DNA of 64,000 bases from Rhodoferax potami (GCF_032193765.1 NZ_JAVBIJ010000001.1:1-64000); one strand, 5' to 3'; positions 1-9,608 are shown, counted from the first letter of the stretch. Numbers and translations are program-made. Notes: generated by a model from the sequence alone, not told the origin.

Positions 1-26
1 CCCACCTGAGTAGGTGGGGTTTTTTT
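1..26 (+). terminator. Rho-independent terminator of an upstream gene
   Basis: The stem CCCACCT (1-7) pairs with AGGTGGG (12-18) around the loop GAGT and is followed by G and seven T residues (20-26). It ends a plus-strand transcript whose gene lies before the window. Confidence 0.85.
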
Positions 27-45
27 CGTCCGTACTTTGCCTATC

Positions 46-75
46 GTTGTATGGTGTTTCGTTGTATGGCGTTTC
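46..75. repeat. Two-copy 15-bp tandem repeat
   Basis: GTTGTATGGTGTTTC (46-60) is followed at once by GTTGTATGGCGTTTC (61-75), one mismatch. It lies between the terminator and the stop codon of the minus-strand gene at 74-787. No function is evident. Confidence 0.7.
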
Positions 76-787
76 AATCGGTTGCATTTAGGTGTCTTAT
101 CCACGCCTCTTCTCGTTCCTCGATCGTCCTAAGAAAGATATCGCTACGGCCTTTCAGCTGAGCAAGTTCACTGAACGTCTCAAAGCCCTTTTCGAGGAAG
201 CCTTGAAGCGCAGACAGATTGGCTGCGCGGGCGGGTAGGCGCATCGCCCTAAGCGTCATTCGAATCCCACGCATGGTTGTTATGCGTTCCAGCCTTCTGC
301 CCAGATCCAAGACCATTTTTAGTTGTTGCGTTCTTTGTGCTGAAAGTCCGCTCACAAGCCACGCTACCGCATAGGTCGCGTTCTCCAACGGTACTTGGCG
401 TGGCCTATTGCCCAATGATTCGACTGCTTCGGCCATTTTTGTGTCCAAAAGCTCAGTCAGCGCGTGAAGTTCAGCGAGGTCTATGGCCACCTCGAGGATA
501 TTCCTCGGAAACATCCGCTCGATAGACTTGGCAATGCGTTCAAACTCTCGGTCACGTTGTGAGAAGTCTTGGTCTCCATAGATCTCCGTGAGAAAGAAAT
601 TGCATGCAGGACCATACGCCACGCTAGCGAGTAGATCGTGGTAAGTCTCTTGGAAACGCTTGCTCTGATAGGCTCTGACCGCACGTAAAGTCACACTGCG
701 TGATGGGTGAGATTCGTTAGCGCTCCGAAGGAGCGCGATCTCATGAAATGCCCGGTGTATCTGATCGGCGCCTTTGTGGTTCTTCAT
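74..787 (-). CDS. Conserved-looking hypothetical protein, 237 aa
   Basis: I do not recognise a named family. The protein is soluble in appearance, with no signal peptide or membrane segment, and looks mostly helical. A distinctive stretch around residues 64-110 reads FFLTEIYGDQDFSQRD followed by a region rich in Leu and Glu (LAELHALTELLD). The ATG start at 787 is followed by a clean open frame. It is transcribed divergently from the GNAT gene; the 101 bp between them must hold both promoters. Base composition is visibly less GC-rich than the genes downstream of 1680. I have a vague memory of similar proteins in other Burkholderiales, but no function can be given. Confidence 0.75.
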   Translation of the reverse strand: MKNHKGADQIHRAFHEIALLRSANESHPSRSVTLRAVRAYQSKRFQETYHDLLASVAYGPACNFFLTEIYGDQDFSQRDREFERIAKSIERMFPRNILEVAIDLAELHALTELLDTKMAEAVESLGNRPRQVPLENATYAVAWLVSGLSAQRTQQLKMVLDLGRRLERITTMRGIRMTLRAMRLPARAANLSALQGFLEKGFETFSELAQLKGRSDIFLRTIEEREEAWIRHLNATD

Positions 788-888
788 GCTCGAGATCTTA
801 GGAAGGCTTGTTCGCTAAGAAACACATCGGAGGGGGTTTAAAGCCCTTCCTCTACGCAAGCCAAGGGAAAACCCTTATATTCGCGGCC

Positions 889-1593
889 ATGGACCGCCCA
901 ACGAATAACGACAAAAGCTCACTTAAGGCTGGAAGCCAGGATGTTGTGCGTGCAGCAAAAGATACAGGCATAGCGGTCAGCATACGGGCGCTAGGCCCCA
1001 ATCACCGCGAGCGCTTAAGGAAGCATCTGTTAGCGCTGGAGACCGCGGATCGTTTCCTACGGTTTGGCTACGTCGCGACCGACCAACAGATTGCTGCGTA
1101 TGTTGATCGCTTGGACTTTATCAATGATGCTGTATTTGGGGTCTTTAATCGCCGACTGCACATTGTTGCGATGGCCCACTTGGCTATCTGTAAATCCACT
1201 AATGGGCCCCCAGTAGGCGATTTCGGTGTCTCAGTAGCCCCGTCACTACGCGGCCATGGAATTGGCGGCAGGCTCTACGAGAGAGCCGCTTTGCACGCTC
1301 GCAATGAGGGTGTCGAGGTGCTTCAGATACAAGCGCTCGCTGAAAACGCCGCAATGTTGGCTATAGCCCGCAAGCGGGGTGCGACCGTTCACCGGCACGG
1401 CTCAGAATCAGAGGCGTATCTAAAATTGCCCCGTCCTGATTTGGAGTCACGACTGCGTGAGTTGGCAGGAGAGTATTGGGCGGGGTTGCATTACAGCCTC
1501 GTGGCCCAAAGCCGTATCTGGGTGGAAATGCTGAAGGGCTTTCAGAGCGTCCGCAGTCGGGCTATCGCCGCTGCAAAAATATGTTCGCCTTAG
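889..1593 (+). CDS. GNAT family N-acetyltransferase
   Basis: A 234-residue protein with the acetyl-CoA binding motif A of the GNAT fold, VSVAPSLRGHGIGGRLYERA, followed by the beta5-alpha4 region (LQIQALAENAAMLAIARKRGA) typical of these enzymes. It should transfer an acetyl group from acetyl-CoA to an amine, but the substrate cannot be read from sequence. The frame is open back to a TTG at 808; I prefer the ATG at 889 because the extra 27 residues do not look like part of the fold. The C-terminal 50 residues after the GNAT core (DLESRLRELAGEYWAGLHYS) form an extra helical tail. It is divergent from the gene at 74-787 and has somewhat lower GC than the following operon. Confidence 0.8.
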   Translation: MDRPTNNDKSSLKAGSQDVVRAAKDTGIAVSIRALGPNHRERLRKHLLALETADRFLRFGYVATDQQIAAYVDRLDFINDAVFGVFNRRLHIVAMAHLAICKSTNGPPVGDFGVSVAPSLRGHGIGGRLYERAALHARNEGVEVLQIQALAENAAMLAIARKRGATVHRHGSESEAYLKLPRPDLESRLRELAGEYWAGLHYSLVAQSRIWVEMLKGFQSVRSRAIAAAKICSP

Positions 1594-1679
1594 TGCTTAA
1601 GTGGGACACTTGGAAGGCAACTCCTCAGATCCGCTATCCTTGAGGCTTCGAAACCACCGCCCGACATGGGCAATCCCTA

Positions 1680-2555
1680 GTGTCTGATCCGCATCCAGCG
1701 CGCCATCTCGAACGAGAGGACAAGCGCACCTTCCTCCAGAAACTTGCCGAGTTCCTTCATCCCGGGCCCGATTCCACCGCGGAATTGATTGAGACACTGG
1801 CTGAGGCCGAAGACAACAACATCATCGGCGCAGAATCGCGGGTCATGCTGGAAGGCGTTATCCGGATGGCAGACATGTCTGCGGGTGATGTGATGGTCCC
1901 CGCGACCCGCATGGACCTGCTGGACATCCAGGCAACGACGGATGAGCTAATGCACAAGGTCATAGACACCGCGCACTCGCGCTTTCCTGTTTACGACGGT
2001 GAGCGCGAGAACATCATTGGCATCTTGATGGCCAAAGACCTGCTCAAGCTGCAGCGCGCGCCCGAGCTCAATATCCGCGCCCTCTTGCGTCCGGCCGTTT
2101 TCGTTCCAGAGTCCAAAGGATTGAATGACCTCTTGCGCGACTTCAGGGGCAACCGCAACCACTTGGCCATCGTGATCGATGAGTTCGGCCGAGTCGCTGG
2201 ACTCATCACGATTGAAGACGTGCTGGAACAAATCGTCGGGGAAATTGAGGATGAATTCGATATTGCCGAAGACGAGGGCGACATCTTTGCGCTGGCCGAC
2301 CAGACTTACCGGGTAAGTGGTGACACAACCCTCGAACGCATCAACGAGGCGTTCTCCCTCACCATGCGGGGCGAAGACCCTGAGGACGACTTTGACACGA
2401 TTGGCGGCCTGATTGCCCATGAAATGGGCCATGTGCCCAAGCGCGGAGAGCGCTACAGCTTGTGTGGACTCGACTTTACGGTGCTGCACACCAAGGGTGG
2501 CGCGGTGAAGTGGTTCAAGGTTTCACATACTCCAGCACCAGGCATCACTGACTGA
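1680..2555 (+). CDS. corC: CorC/HlyC-family CBS-domain protein
   Basis: A 291-residue cytosolic protein with two CBS domains (about residues 65-120 and 130-190; VMVPATRMDLLDI and the FGRVAGLITIEDVLEQIVGEI signature) followed by a C-terminal CorC_HlyC domain (about 205-285, ending GAVKWFKVS). The family is linked to magnesium and cobalt efflux through the CorA system; there is no membrane DUF21 domain, so this is the short CorC form. The start is GTG at 1680. Its stop and the ATG of lnt share one base (TGATG at 2553-2557), which suggests translational coupling. The corC-lnt pairing is standard in proteobacteria and supports the assignment. Confidence 0.93.
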   Translation: MSDPHPARHLEREDKRTFLQKLAEFLHPGPDSTAELIETLAEAEDNNIIGAESRVMLEGVIRMADMSAGDVMVPATRMDLLDIQATTDELMHKVIDTAHSRFPVYDGERENIIGILMAKDLLKLQRAPELNIRALLRPAVFVPESKGLNDLLRDFRGNRNHLAIVIDEFGRVAGLITIEDVLEQIVGEIEDEFDIAEDEGDIFALADQTYRVSGDTTLERINEAFSLTMRGEDPEDDFDTIGGLIAHEMGHVPKRGERYSLCGLDFTVLHTKGGAVKWFKVSHTPAPGITD

Positions 2556-4123
2556 TGATGGTCGTCCGCCGAGGTCAGGACCGACTGCCTGCGCCTCCTT
2601 GGGTGATGTTTGCTATCCTTTGTATAGCGGCAGTCGCACAATCTATCAGCGCTAGCTGGCCTTTTGATGCTTTTTTCTCCAAGGGGCAGCTCTTTTGGTG
2701 GATGCAGCCCATTGCTCTTGCGCTGCTAGTTTTCGCAGGGGCACAGGCGCGAAGTCCCAAAGCGGCTGCCCACTACGCATGGTGGTTCGCTACCGTTTGG
2801 CTCAGCACCACGTTCTGGTGGTTGTATGTGGCGATGCACACCTATGGTGGCTTGCCATCGCTGCTGGCCGCTATCGCGGTGGTTGCGTTGGCGGGGGCGT
2901 TAGCCGCTTACTACGCAGGTGCAGTGTGGGCTTGGCGCCAGTGGGCGCTGGGCACTCACTGGGGCGCTATTGTGGGTTTTGCGGCCCTTTGGCTCATGGC
3001 CGAAATGGCTCGCGGCACTTGGCTCACGGGTTTTGGCTGGGGCGCTATCGGGTACGCGCATATCGACGGCCCGCTGGCCTTCTTTTTGCCTTGGATTGGA
3101 AGCTACGGCGTCAGCGCCTTGGCAGCCGCTTGGGCCGCTTCGCTGGCTGTCGCCGTGGCGCGTCGTCAGATCGCACCTGCGGTGTGGGTCAGCGTGTTAC
3201 TGATGGCGCCCACGCTGCTGCCTGCTGGCGCCAACCAGTGGACGACGCCTACTGGCACTCTGCAGGTCACTCTCTTGCAAGGGAATATTCCCCAGGACGA
3301 AAAGTTCGAAACCGGCAGTGGCGTGCCACTCGCGTTGCAGTGGTACCGCGACGCCTTGCTGCAAGCCGAGGGCGATTTAGTCGTCGCGCCAGAGACCGCC
3401 ATTCCACTTTTGCCCCAACAGCTTCCCGAGGGTTACTGGGCCAGCTTAAGCAGCAGGTTCGAGACCTCGGCGCAAGCAGCATTAGTCGGTATACCGCTAG
3501 GGAGCTATCAGGCGGGCTACACCAATTCGGTGGTCGCTCTCGCAGCCGGTCAAACCGGCTGGCAATACGACAAACACCATTTGGTCCCTTTCGGGGAGTT
3601 CATTCCGCCGCTATTCAAGTGGTTTACCCGGCTGATGAACATTCCGCTCGGTGATTTCAACCGTGGCCCGCTCGGGCAGCCCTCTCTGGCCGTGAAAGGC
3701 GAACGGGTCGCCCCGAACATTTGCTACGAAGACTTGTATGGCGAAGAGCTGGCGACCCGGTTTACCGATGCCGGGCTTGCGCCCACGGTGTTTGCCAATG
3801 TGAGTAACCTCGGTTGGTTCAATCGCAGCGTGGCGCTGGACCAGCACCTCCACATTTCACGAGCGCGCGCTCTCGAGTTTCAGCGCCCGTTTGTGCGGGC
3901 CACCAATACCGGCGCGACCGCCATATTGAGCCACGAGGGCGTTGTCCAAGACCTGCTGCCACCCCAGACCCGCGGAGTGCTGCGAGGTGAGGTTCAGGGC
4001 CGAAGCGGAATCACCCCATTTGCGTGGTGGGCCTCTAGATACGGCCTGTGGCCCCTGTGGCTGATAGCGCTGGCTGTACTGGCCGTCTTGTGGCGGCAAC
4101 GCGACTCCCATCCCCCTTCCTGA
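2555..4123 (+). CDS. lnt: Apolipoprotein N-acyltransferase
   Basis: A 522-residue inner-membrane enzyme that adds the third acyl chain to the N-terminal Cys of lipoproteins. The N-terminal half has about six hydrophobic segments; the second half is a nitrilase-like periplasmic domain with the catalytic triad visible as Glu280 (VAPETAIPLL), Lys340 (YDKHHLVPFGEF) and Cys390 (NICYEDLYGEE). A last hydrophobic segment (WPLWLIALAVLAVLW) anchors the C terminus. Length matches the family. It is coupled to corC upstream; glyQ begins 93 bp downstream. Confidence 0.97.
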   Translation: MMVVRRGQDRLPAPPWVMFAILCIAAVAQSISASWPFDAFFSKGQLFWWMQPIALALLVFAGAQARSPKAAAHYAWWFATVWLSTTFWWLYVAMHTYGGLPSLLAAIAVVALAGALAAYYAGAVWAWRQWALGTHWGAIVGFAALWLMAEMARGTWLTGFGWGAIGYAHIDGPLAFFLPWIGSYGVSALAAAWAASLAVAVARRQIAPAVWVSVLLMAPTLLPAGANQWTTPTGTLQVTLLQGNIPQDEKFETGSGVPLALQWYRDALLQAEGDLVVAPETAIPLLPQQLPEGYWASLSSRFETSAQAALVGIPLGSYQAGYTNSVVALAAGQTGWQYDKHHLVPFGEFIPPLFKWFTRLMNIPLGDFNRGPLGQPSLAVKGERVAPNICYEDLYGEELATRFTDAGLAPTVFANVSNLGWFNRSVALDQHLHISRARALEFQRPFVRATNTGATAILSHEGVVQDLLPPQTRGVLRGEVQGRSGITPFAWWASRYGLWPLWLIALAVLAVLWRQRDSHPPS

Positions 4124-4216
4124 TACCACCCTCGCTCCTGCGGTCACCCCGTAAAATGCGTGGTTTACTTGACCGCCTGCCCTGCACCGGCTCTTGCCGG
4201 AGATAGCTCTCACACC

Positions 4217-5122
4217 ATGCTCACTTTTCAGCAAATTATTCTTCGCCTCCAGGACTACTGGGATCGCCAGGGTTGCGCGCTCTTGCAGCCCTATGACATG
4301 GAAGTCGGTGCCGGCACCTCACACACGGCCACCTTCTTGCGCGCCATCGGCCCTGAGCCATGGAAGGCTGCCTATGTGCAACCCAGCCGCCGGCCGAAAG
4401 ACGGTCGCTATGGTGAGAATCCCAACCGCTTGCAGCACTACTACCAATACCAGGTGGTGTTGAAGCCTGCACCAGCCAATATTCTGGAGCTCTACCTCGG
4501 CTCCCTAGAGGCTTTGGGGTTCGATCTGAAAAAGAACGACATCCGCTTTGTGGAAGACGACTGGGAAAACCCCACACTGGGCGCATGGGGCCTGGGGTGG
4601 GAGGTCTGGCTCAACGGCATGGAAGTCACCCAGTTCACTTATTTCCAACAAGTGGGCGGCATTGATTGCAAGCCCGCTACGGGCGAGATCACATACGGCC
4701 TGGAGCGCTTGGCCATGTATCTGCAAGGCGTCGACAACGTCTACAACTTGCAGTGGACCGACACGCTGAAGTACGGCGACGTCTACCACCAGAACGAAGT
4801 CGAGCAGTCCACCTACAACTTCGAGCACAGCGACGCCGACTTTTTGTTCACCGCGTTCAATGCGCACGAGAAGCAAGCCAAATACCTGATCGAACAGCAA
4901 CTGGCCCTGCCTGCCTATGAGCAAGTGCTCAAGGCCGCGCACAGTTTCAACCTGCTGGACGCACGGGGCGCTATCAGCGTGACTGAGCGCGCAGCGTATA
5001 TCGGTCGCATCCGCAATCTGGCGCGCAGCGTGGCGCAGTCTTACTACGAGAGCCGGGAGCGTTTGGGCTTCCCGATGGCGCCGCGCGAGTGGATTGAACA
5101 GATGCCCAAGAAGGCCGCGTAA
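4217..5122 (+). CDS. glyQ: Glycyl-tRNA synthetase alpha subunit
   Basis: A 301-residue class II synthetase alpha chain that forms the alpha2-beta2 GlyRS and charges tRNA-Gly. The start [20 protein letters not shown] and the following [20 protein letters not shown] and [20 protein letters not shown] are hallmark GlyQ blocks. The frame is open to 4160, but the ATG at 4217 gives the usual N terminus. glyS follows after 20 bp, as in most proteobacteria. Confidence 0.98.
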   Translation: MLTFQQIILRLQDYWDRQGCALLQPYDMEVGAGTSHTATFLRAIGPEPWKAAYVQPSRRPKDGRYGENPNRLQHYYQYQVVLKPAPANILELYLGSLEALGFDLKKNDIRFVEDDWENPTLGAWGLGWEVWLNGMEVTQFTYFQQVGGIDCKPATGEITYGLERLAMYLQGVDNVYNLQWTDTLKYGDVYHQNEVEQSTYNFEHSDADFLFTAFNAHEKQAKYLIEQQLALPAYEQVLKAAHSFNLLDARGAISVTERAAYIGRIRNLARSVAQSYYESRERLGFPMAPREWIEQMPKKAA

Positions 5123-5142
5123 GCGCACGGAGAAACTAAGAC

Positions 5143-7263
5143 ATGACAACAAAAAACCTCCTGGTCGAACTGTTTGTAGAAGAGCTGCCCCCTAAGGCGC
5201 TGAAGAAGTTGGGCGAAGCCTTTGCCACGGTGCTGGCAGACTCCCTCAAGACTCAAGGCCTGGTGGCCGCGGATGCCGCAGTGACTCACTTTGCATCGCC
5301 GCGTCGTTTGGCTGTGCATGTGGCTGCAGTGGCGGCCCAAGCGGCAGACAAAGCCGTTTCGCAAAAGCTGATGCCTGTGGCCGTGGGCCTAGATGCATCC
5401 GGCAACGCCACCCCCGCCTTGCTCAAAAAGCTGCAAGCCTTGGGCGCCGATGCCAGCGCGGTCTCTACCCTGAAGCGCGCCGTGGACGGCAAGGCAGAAG
5501 CCTTGTTCTACGACAGCATGGTCACCGGAGTCACCTTGGTGGACGGCCTGCAAAAGGCCCTGCTGGAGAGCATTGCCAAGCTGCCTATCCCCAAGGTCAT
5601 GAGCTACCAGCTGCAAAGCGGCTGCGAGCTGCCCGGCTGGACCAGCGTGAGTTTTGTGCGCCCAGCACACGGCTTGGTGGCTTTGCATGGCAGCGATGTC
5701 GTGCCAGTCCAAGCCCTCGGCCTGCACGCCGGCAATCACACCGAAGGCCATCGCTTTGAAGCTGCAGTGTCGCCCGTGGTGATTGCCGATGCCGACGCCT
5801 ATGCCGCTACTTTGGCCAAAGATGGCGCGGTGATTGCCAGCTTTGCAGAGCGCCGCGCGGACATCGTCCGCCAGCTGGACGCTGCTGCAGCCAAGGTGGG
5901 TGGAGACTGCAAACCCATCGAAGATGCTGCCTTGCTGGACGAGGTGACCGCCCTGGTGGAGCGCCCCCATGTGCTGATTTGCGAATTCGAGGCCCAATTC
6001 CTCGACGTCCCGCAAGAGTGCCTGATTCTGACCATGAAGGCCAACCAGAAGTACTTCCCGCTGCTGGACGCAGCCGGCAAGCTCACCAACAAGTTCTTGG
6101 TGGTTAGCAACATCAACCCTGATGACGCCAGCTTGGTGATTGGCGGCAACGAGCGGGTGGTGCGCCCCCGTTTGGCCGATGCCAAGTTTTTCTTCGACCA
6201 AGACCGCAAAAAGACGCTTGCTTCCCGCGTGGAAGGCTTGGGCAAGGTCGTGTATCACAACAAGCTCGGCACCCAAGGCGAGCGCGTGGAGCGCGTGCGC
6301 GCAATTGCCAAGGCCATCGCAGCCCAACTGGGCGATGCAACGCTGGTGGCACAAGCCGACCAGGCCGCGCAGTTGGCCAAGACGGACCTGGTTACCGACA
6401 TGGTGGGCGAATTCCCCGAGCTGCAAGGCATCATGGGCGGTTACTACGCCCTGAACGATGGCTTGGGTGAGACCGTCGCCCATGCGATCGAAGACCATTA
6501 CAAGCCCCGCTTTGCGGGTGACGCGCTGCCCCGCAACACCGCGGGTGTGGTGGTCGCGCTGGCGGACAAGCTGGAAACCCTGGTCGGCATGTTCGGCATC
6601 GGCAATCTGCCCACTGGCGACAAAGACCCGTTTGCCCTGCGCCGTCACGCGCTGGGTGTGATCCGCATGTTGGTCGAAAAAGACTTGCCGCTAGATGTGT
6701 CTGCGCTAGTCCAAAGCGCGGTGCCAGCATTTGGCAGCCTGATTACCGATGCCTCTGCAGCACTCGTGGACTTCATGTTCGACCGCTTGGCCGGCTCCCT
6801 GCGTGAGCAGGGCTACAGTGCCCAAGAGGTCGATGCGGTGCTGGCCCTCAAGCCCCAGCGTCTGGGTGATGTCGCCAAGCGCCTGACCGCGGTGCGCGCC
6901 TTTGCGGCCTTGCCCGAGAGCGCTGCGTTGGCCGCCGCCAACAAGCGCATCAGCAACATCCTCAAAAAGACCGACGATGTGGACGCACACGTGAGCGAAG
7001 TGCTGTTGCAAGAAGCGGCCGAAAAGGCGCTGTTCGCAGCCATGCAAACCGTGCTGCCCCAGGCCCAAAGCCAGTGGCAAGCCGGCGACTACACCGCCTC
7101 GTTGCAGTCTTTGGCAGCTTTGCGCGTGCCGGTCGACGCCTTCTTTGAAGATGTCATGGTCAACGCAGAGCAGCTCGACCTGCGCCTGAACCGCTTGGGC
7201 CTGCTCAAGAGCCTGCACGTGGCGATGAACCGCGTGGCCGACCTGTCCAAGCTCGCGGCCTGA
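5143..7263 (+). CDS. glyS: Glycyl-tRNA synthetase beta subunit
   Basis: A 706-residue partner of GlyQ. It begins NLLVELFVEELPPKALKKLGEAF, the signature start of GlyS, has the HD-like middle part (EFPELQGIMGGYYAL, EDHYKPRFAGDALP), and ends with the helical anticodon-binding region (FFEDVMVNAEQLDLRLNRLGLL). Length fits the family. It follows glyQ by 20 bp and precedes gmhB by 13 bp, so the three are probably co-transcribed. The long antisense frames here are GC-rich shadows. Confidence 0.98.
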   Translation: MTTKNLLVELFVEELPPKALKKLGEAFATVLADSLKTQGLVAADAAVTHFASPRRLAVHVAAVAAQAADKAVSQKLMPVAVGLDASGNATPALLKKLQALGADASAVSTLKRAVDGKAEALFYDSMVTGVTLVDGLQKALLESIAKLPIPKVMSYQLQSGCELPGWTSVSFVRPAHGLVALHGSDVVPVQALGLHAGNHTEGHRFEAAVSPVVIADADAYAATLAKDGAVIASFAERRADIVRQLDAAAAKVGGDCKPIEDAALLDEVTALVERPHVLICEFEAQFLDVPQECLILTMKANQKYFPLLDAAGKLTNKFLVVSNINPDDASLVIGGNERVVRPRLADAKFFFDQDRKKTLASRVEGLGKVVYHNKLGTQGERVERVRAIAKAIAAQLGDATLVAQADQAAQLAKTDLVTDMVGEFPELQGIMGGYYALNDGLGETVAHAIEDHYKPRFAGDALPRNTAGVVVALADKLETLVGMFGIGNLPTGDKDPFALRRHALGVIRMLVEKDLPLDVSALVQSAVPAFGSLITDASAALVDFMFDRLAGSLREQGYSAQEVDAVLALKPQRLGDVAKRLTAVRAFAALPESAALAAANKRISNILKKTDDVDAHVSEVLLQEAAEKALFAAMQTVLPQAQSQWQAGDYTASLQSLAALRVPVDAFFEDVMVNAEQLDLRLNRLGLLKSLHVAMNRVADLSKLAA

Positions 7264-7276
7264 CCGAAAGCGCTGT

Positions 7277-7825
7277 ATGAAACTCTGCATTCTCGACCGC
7301 GACGGCACCATCAACGAAGACAGTGCGGAGTTTGTGAAGAGCTCTCACGAGTGGCGCCCCTTACCGGGCGCTTTGGAAGCCATCGCCAAACTCAACCATG
7401 CGGGTTGGCGTGTGGTGGTGGCGACCAACCAAAGCGGCCTGGGGCGTGGCTTGTTTGATGTGGTGTCGCTCAACGCCATGCACGCCAAAATGCACACCAT
7501 GCTGGCGGCAGTGGGTGGCAAAGTGGATGCCATTTTTTACTGCCCCCATGCACCCGACGACAACTGTCGTTGCCGCAAACCAGAGCCGGGCTTGTTTGAG
7601 CAGATCGGTGAACGGTTTGGTGTCGACTTGCACGGTGTACCCGGCGTGGGCGATTCGGCCCGCGACCTGATCGCCGGTGCTGCGGTCGGCTGCGAGCCCC
7701 ACCTGGTGCTGACCGGCAAAGCCGCCGCGCTGCGCGGTCGGCCACTGCCCGACAACTACCCGCCGGGCACCCGCGTCCATGACGATCTGATGGCTTTTGC
7801 CGATTACCTGGTAACCCGAACATGA
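7277..7825 (+). CDS. gmhB: D-glycero-D-manno-heptose 1,7-bisphosphate 7-phosphatase
   Basis: A 182-residue HAD-superfamily phosphatase. The nucleophile motif LDRDGTINED is near residue 7, the motif II Thr lies in VATNQSGLGRG, and a zinc loop typical of GmhB is seen in CPHAPDDNCRCRKPEPG, followed by the conserved GDSARDL. GmhB removes the 7-phosphate during ADP-heptose synthesis for the LPS inner core. It overlaps plsC by 4 bp (ATGA at 7822-7825). The glyS-gmhB-plsC order is common in Burkholderiales. Confidence 0.95.
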   Translation: MKLCILDRDGTINEDSAEFVKSSHEWRPLPGALEAIAKLNHAGWRVVVATNQSGLGRGLFDVVSLNAMHAKMHTMLAAVGGKVDAIFYCPHAPDDNCRCRKPEPGLFEQIGERFGVDLHGVPGVGDSARDLIAGAAVGCEPHLVLTGKAAALRGRPLPDNYPPGTRVHDDLMAFADYLVTRT

Positions 7826-8622
7826 GCGGCATGCCCCCCGTTGTATCTATTCCCACGCACAAAAAGCCCAACTGGCTGATGGCCGTGCTGCGGTCGTGCC
7901 TGCACATGCTGTGGATGTTGGTGACCGTGATCCCCTGGGGCATCATCATGCTGGTCGCCTCGATCCGGGTGCGTGGCAAGCCGCTGTGGTGGATGGCGGT
8001 GCGTTGGCTGGGCTGGGCGATTGATGGTGCCCGCGTGCTGCTGGGTATCCGCACCCGCGTGATCGGCTGGGAAAACCTGCCCACGGGCGACACCGCGCCG
8101 GCCATTTTGCTGGTCAAGCACCAGTCGACGTTTGAGACGTTTTTGATGCCCACCTTGATGCCGCATCCGCTGGCCTATGTGTTCAAAAAAGAACTGCTTT
8201 ATGTGCCGTTTTTTGGATGGGCCATGGGGCGCTTGGACATGATCCACATAGACCGCAGCCAACGGACCGAGTCGTTTGCCAAAGTGGTCGAACAGGGCAA
8301 ACGCCTGTTGGCGCAAGGCATCTGGGTCATCATGTTCCCCGAGGGCACGCGCATTCCCCGTGGCCAGACCGGTAATTATAAATTGGGCGGCACACGCCTC
8401 GCCGTGGCGACCGGCGCGCCGGTGATTCCGGTGGCCGTGACCAGTGCCAAATGCTGGCCCCGCAAAGCCTTCATCAAAACCCCCGGGGTGGTGGAAGTGT
8501 CGATTGGCAAACCTATCCCCAGCGAAGGCCGTGACCCCAAAGACTTGATGCAGGAAGTACAAACCTGGATCGAGGCTGAAATGCGCCGCCTGGACCCCGA
8601 GGCTTATCCCGTCAAAGACTGA
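7822..8622 (+). CDS. plsC: 1-acyl-sn-glycerol-3-phosphate acyltransferase
   Basis: A 266-residue inner-membrane acyltransferase that makes phosphatidic acid from lysophosphatidic acid. An N-terminal hydrophobic stretch (about residues 20-45) anchors it. The acyltransferase box is present as VKHQSTFETF; it has His-X4-Glu rather than the usual His-X4-Asp, a variant I believe is common in beta-proteobacterial homologues. The substrate-binding motif FPEGTRIPRGQTGNYKLGGT and the later GAPVIPVAV block are intact. The start overlaps the gmhB stop by 4 bp. Confidence 0.93.
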   Translation: MSGMPPVVSIPTHKKPNWLMAVLRSCLHMLWMLVTVIPWGIIMLVASIRVRGKPLWWMAVRWLGWAIDGARVLLGIRTRVIGWENLPTGDTAPAILLVKHQSTFETFLMPTLMPHPLAYVFKKELLYVPFFGWAMGRLDMIHIDRSQRTESFAKVVEQGKRLLAQGIWVIMFPEGTRIPRGQTGNYKLGGTRLAVATGAPVIPVAVTSAKCWPRKAFIKTPGVVEVSIGKPIPSEGRDPKDLMQEVQTWIEAEMRRLDPEAYPVKD

Positions 8623-8636
8623 GGCCGGTCCGCGCC

Positions 8637-9608
8637 ATGCATCCGCTGCTGCGCTTTACGCTCGATCTTTTTGAGCCTTTTGAGGCTCCCGCTCAGGTAA
8701 ATACTGCGCCTATAGCTCCTAAAAGAGTAGCAAAACGACACTCGCCCATCGCCGTCCCTGATCCGGTGGCCGGCGTAGTGACGGGGGCAACCCCTGTAGA
8801 GCGGGGGCCCTTTGAGCCCGGTCAGCCGATTGCCCAGGCTATTCAGGCCGTCCACTACAGCCACCCGCAGGCCAGTCGCGAAGTGAAGCTGGACGGTGCA
8901 GTGGTGCGCTACGCCTTTGCCCGGGGTAAGCGCCGAACCATCGGTTTCTCTGTCGGGCCGGATGGCTTGGCGGTGCGGGCACCCCGCTGGACGCCGTTGT
9001 ATGAAGTAGACGCTGCTTTGCAAGAAAAGGCCGAGTGGATCATGCGCAAACTGCGCGAAACCCGCGAACGCACCACCCGCCAGCAAGAAGCGCAAATTGA
9101 ATGGGCGCAGGGCGCCGAGTTTCCCTACCTCGGTGCGCCGGTGCGCATTGCGCTGGATTCTGCACATGCGTTCACCGCCAAAGGCGCTGCGCTGGATGCG
9201 CAGGCAGACGACGCGGGTGTGCGCATCCTGCGGGTTGCTCTGCCGCAAACGGCCACAGCGGCACAAATCCGCGATGCGGTGCAGGCCTGGCTGATGCGCG
9301 AGGCCAAGGCCTTGTTTCTGCAGCGTCTGGAGCACTTTGCGCCGCAGTTGCAAGTGCAGTGGAAGAAGCTGAGCCTGAGCAATGCGGGCACCCGGTGGGG
9401 CAGTGCCAAAAGCGATGGTTCCATCCGGCTGAATTGGCGCTTGATTCATTTCAGGCTGCCGGTCATCGACTACGTGGTGGCCCACGAGCTGAGCCATTTG
9501 CGGGTGATGGACCACAGCCCCCGGTTTTGGGACACCGTGCGCACCGTGGTGCCCGATTACGCCGAGTTGCGCCACAGCCTCAAGGACCCGGCAATACCCA
9601 AGTGGTAA
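8637..9608 (+). CDS. YgjP-like (SprT/DUF45-type) metallopeptidase
   Basis: A 323-residue protein whose C-terminal half carries the zinc-peptidase motif HELSHLRVMDHSPRFW (HExxH plus a downstream His) preceded by the family block WGSAKSDGSIRLNWRLI. The preceding region (GKRRTIGFSVGPDGLAVRAPRW) is also typical of YgjP/M48-like proteins. The first 85 or so residues are an extension not expected for the family; residues about 17-35 are encoded by a copy of the dispersed GATAGCTGC-type repeat read on its reverse strand. It follows plsC by 14 bp and is probably the last gene of that operon. The physiological substrate is unknown. Confidence 0.85.
   Translation: MHPLLRFTLDLFEPFEAPAQVNTAPIAPKRVAKRHSPIAVPDPVAGVVTGATPVERGPFEPGQPIAQAIQAVHYSHPQASREVKLDGAVVRYAFARGKRRTIGFSVGPDGLAVRAPRWTPLYEVDAALQEKAEWIMRKLRETRERTTRQQEAQIEWAQGAEFPYLGAPVRIALDSAHAFTAKGAALDAQADDAGVRILRVALPQTATAAQIRDAVQAWLMREAKALFLQRLEHFAPQLQVQWKKLSLSNAGTRWGSAKSDGSIRLNWRLIHFRLPVIDYVVAHELSHLRVMDHSPRFWDTVRTVVPDYAELRHSLKDPAIPKW
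8685..8740 (-). repeat. Dispersed GATAGCTGC-type repeat, in frame in the YgjP-like gene
   Basis: The reverse strand reads TTTGCTACT, AGGAGCTATAGGCGCAGTAT and then ACCTGAGC, matching the order of blocks in copies at 50322-50400 and 36411-36485. It is AT-richer than the gene around it and encodes part of an N-terminal extension (TAPIAPKRVAKRH). Confidence 0.6.

Noticed and set aside
255..272. Sequence ATTCGAATCCCAC resembling a tRNA T-arm
   Set aside because: No acceptor or anticodon arms can be built around it, and it lies inside the gene at 74-787.
1..1600. Genomic island at the left end
   Set aside because: The two genes are less GC-rich, but no integrase, direct repeats or tRNA end is visible, so transfer cannot be supported.
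5389..6648. 419-residue antisense frame in glyS
   Set aside because: It lies wholly inside a well-conserved gene; its His/Gln/Val-rich composition is that of a GC-rich shadow frame.
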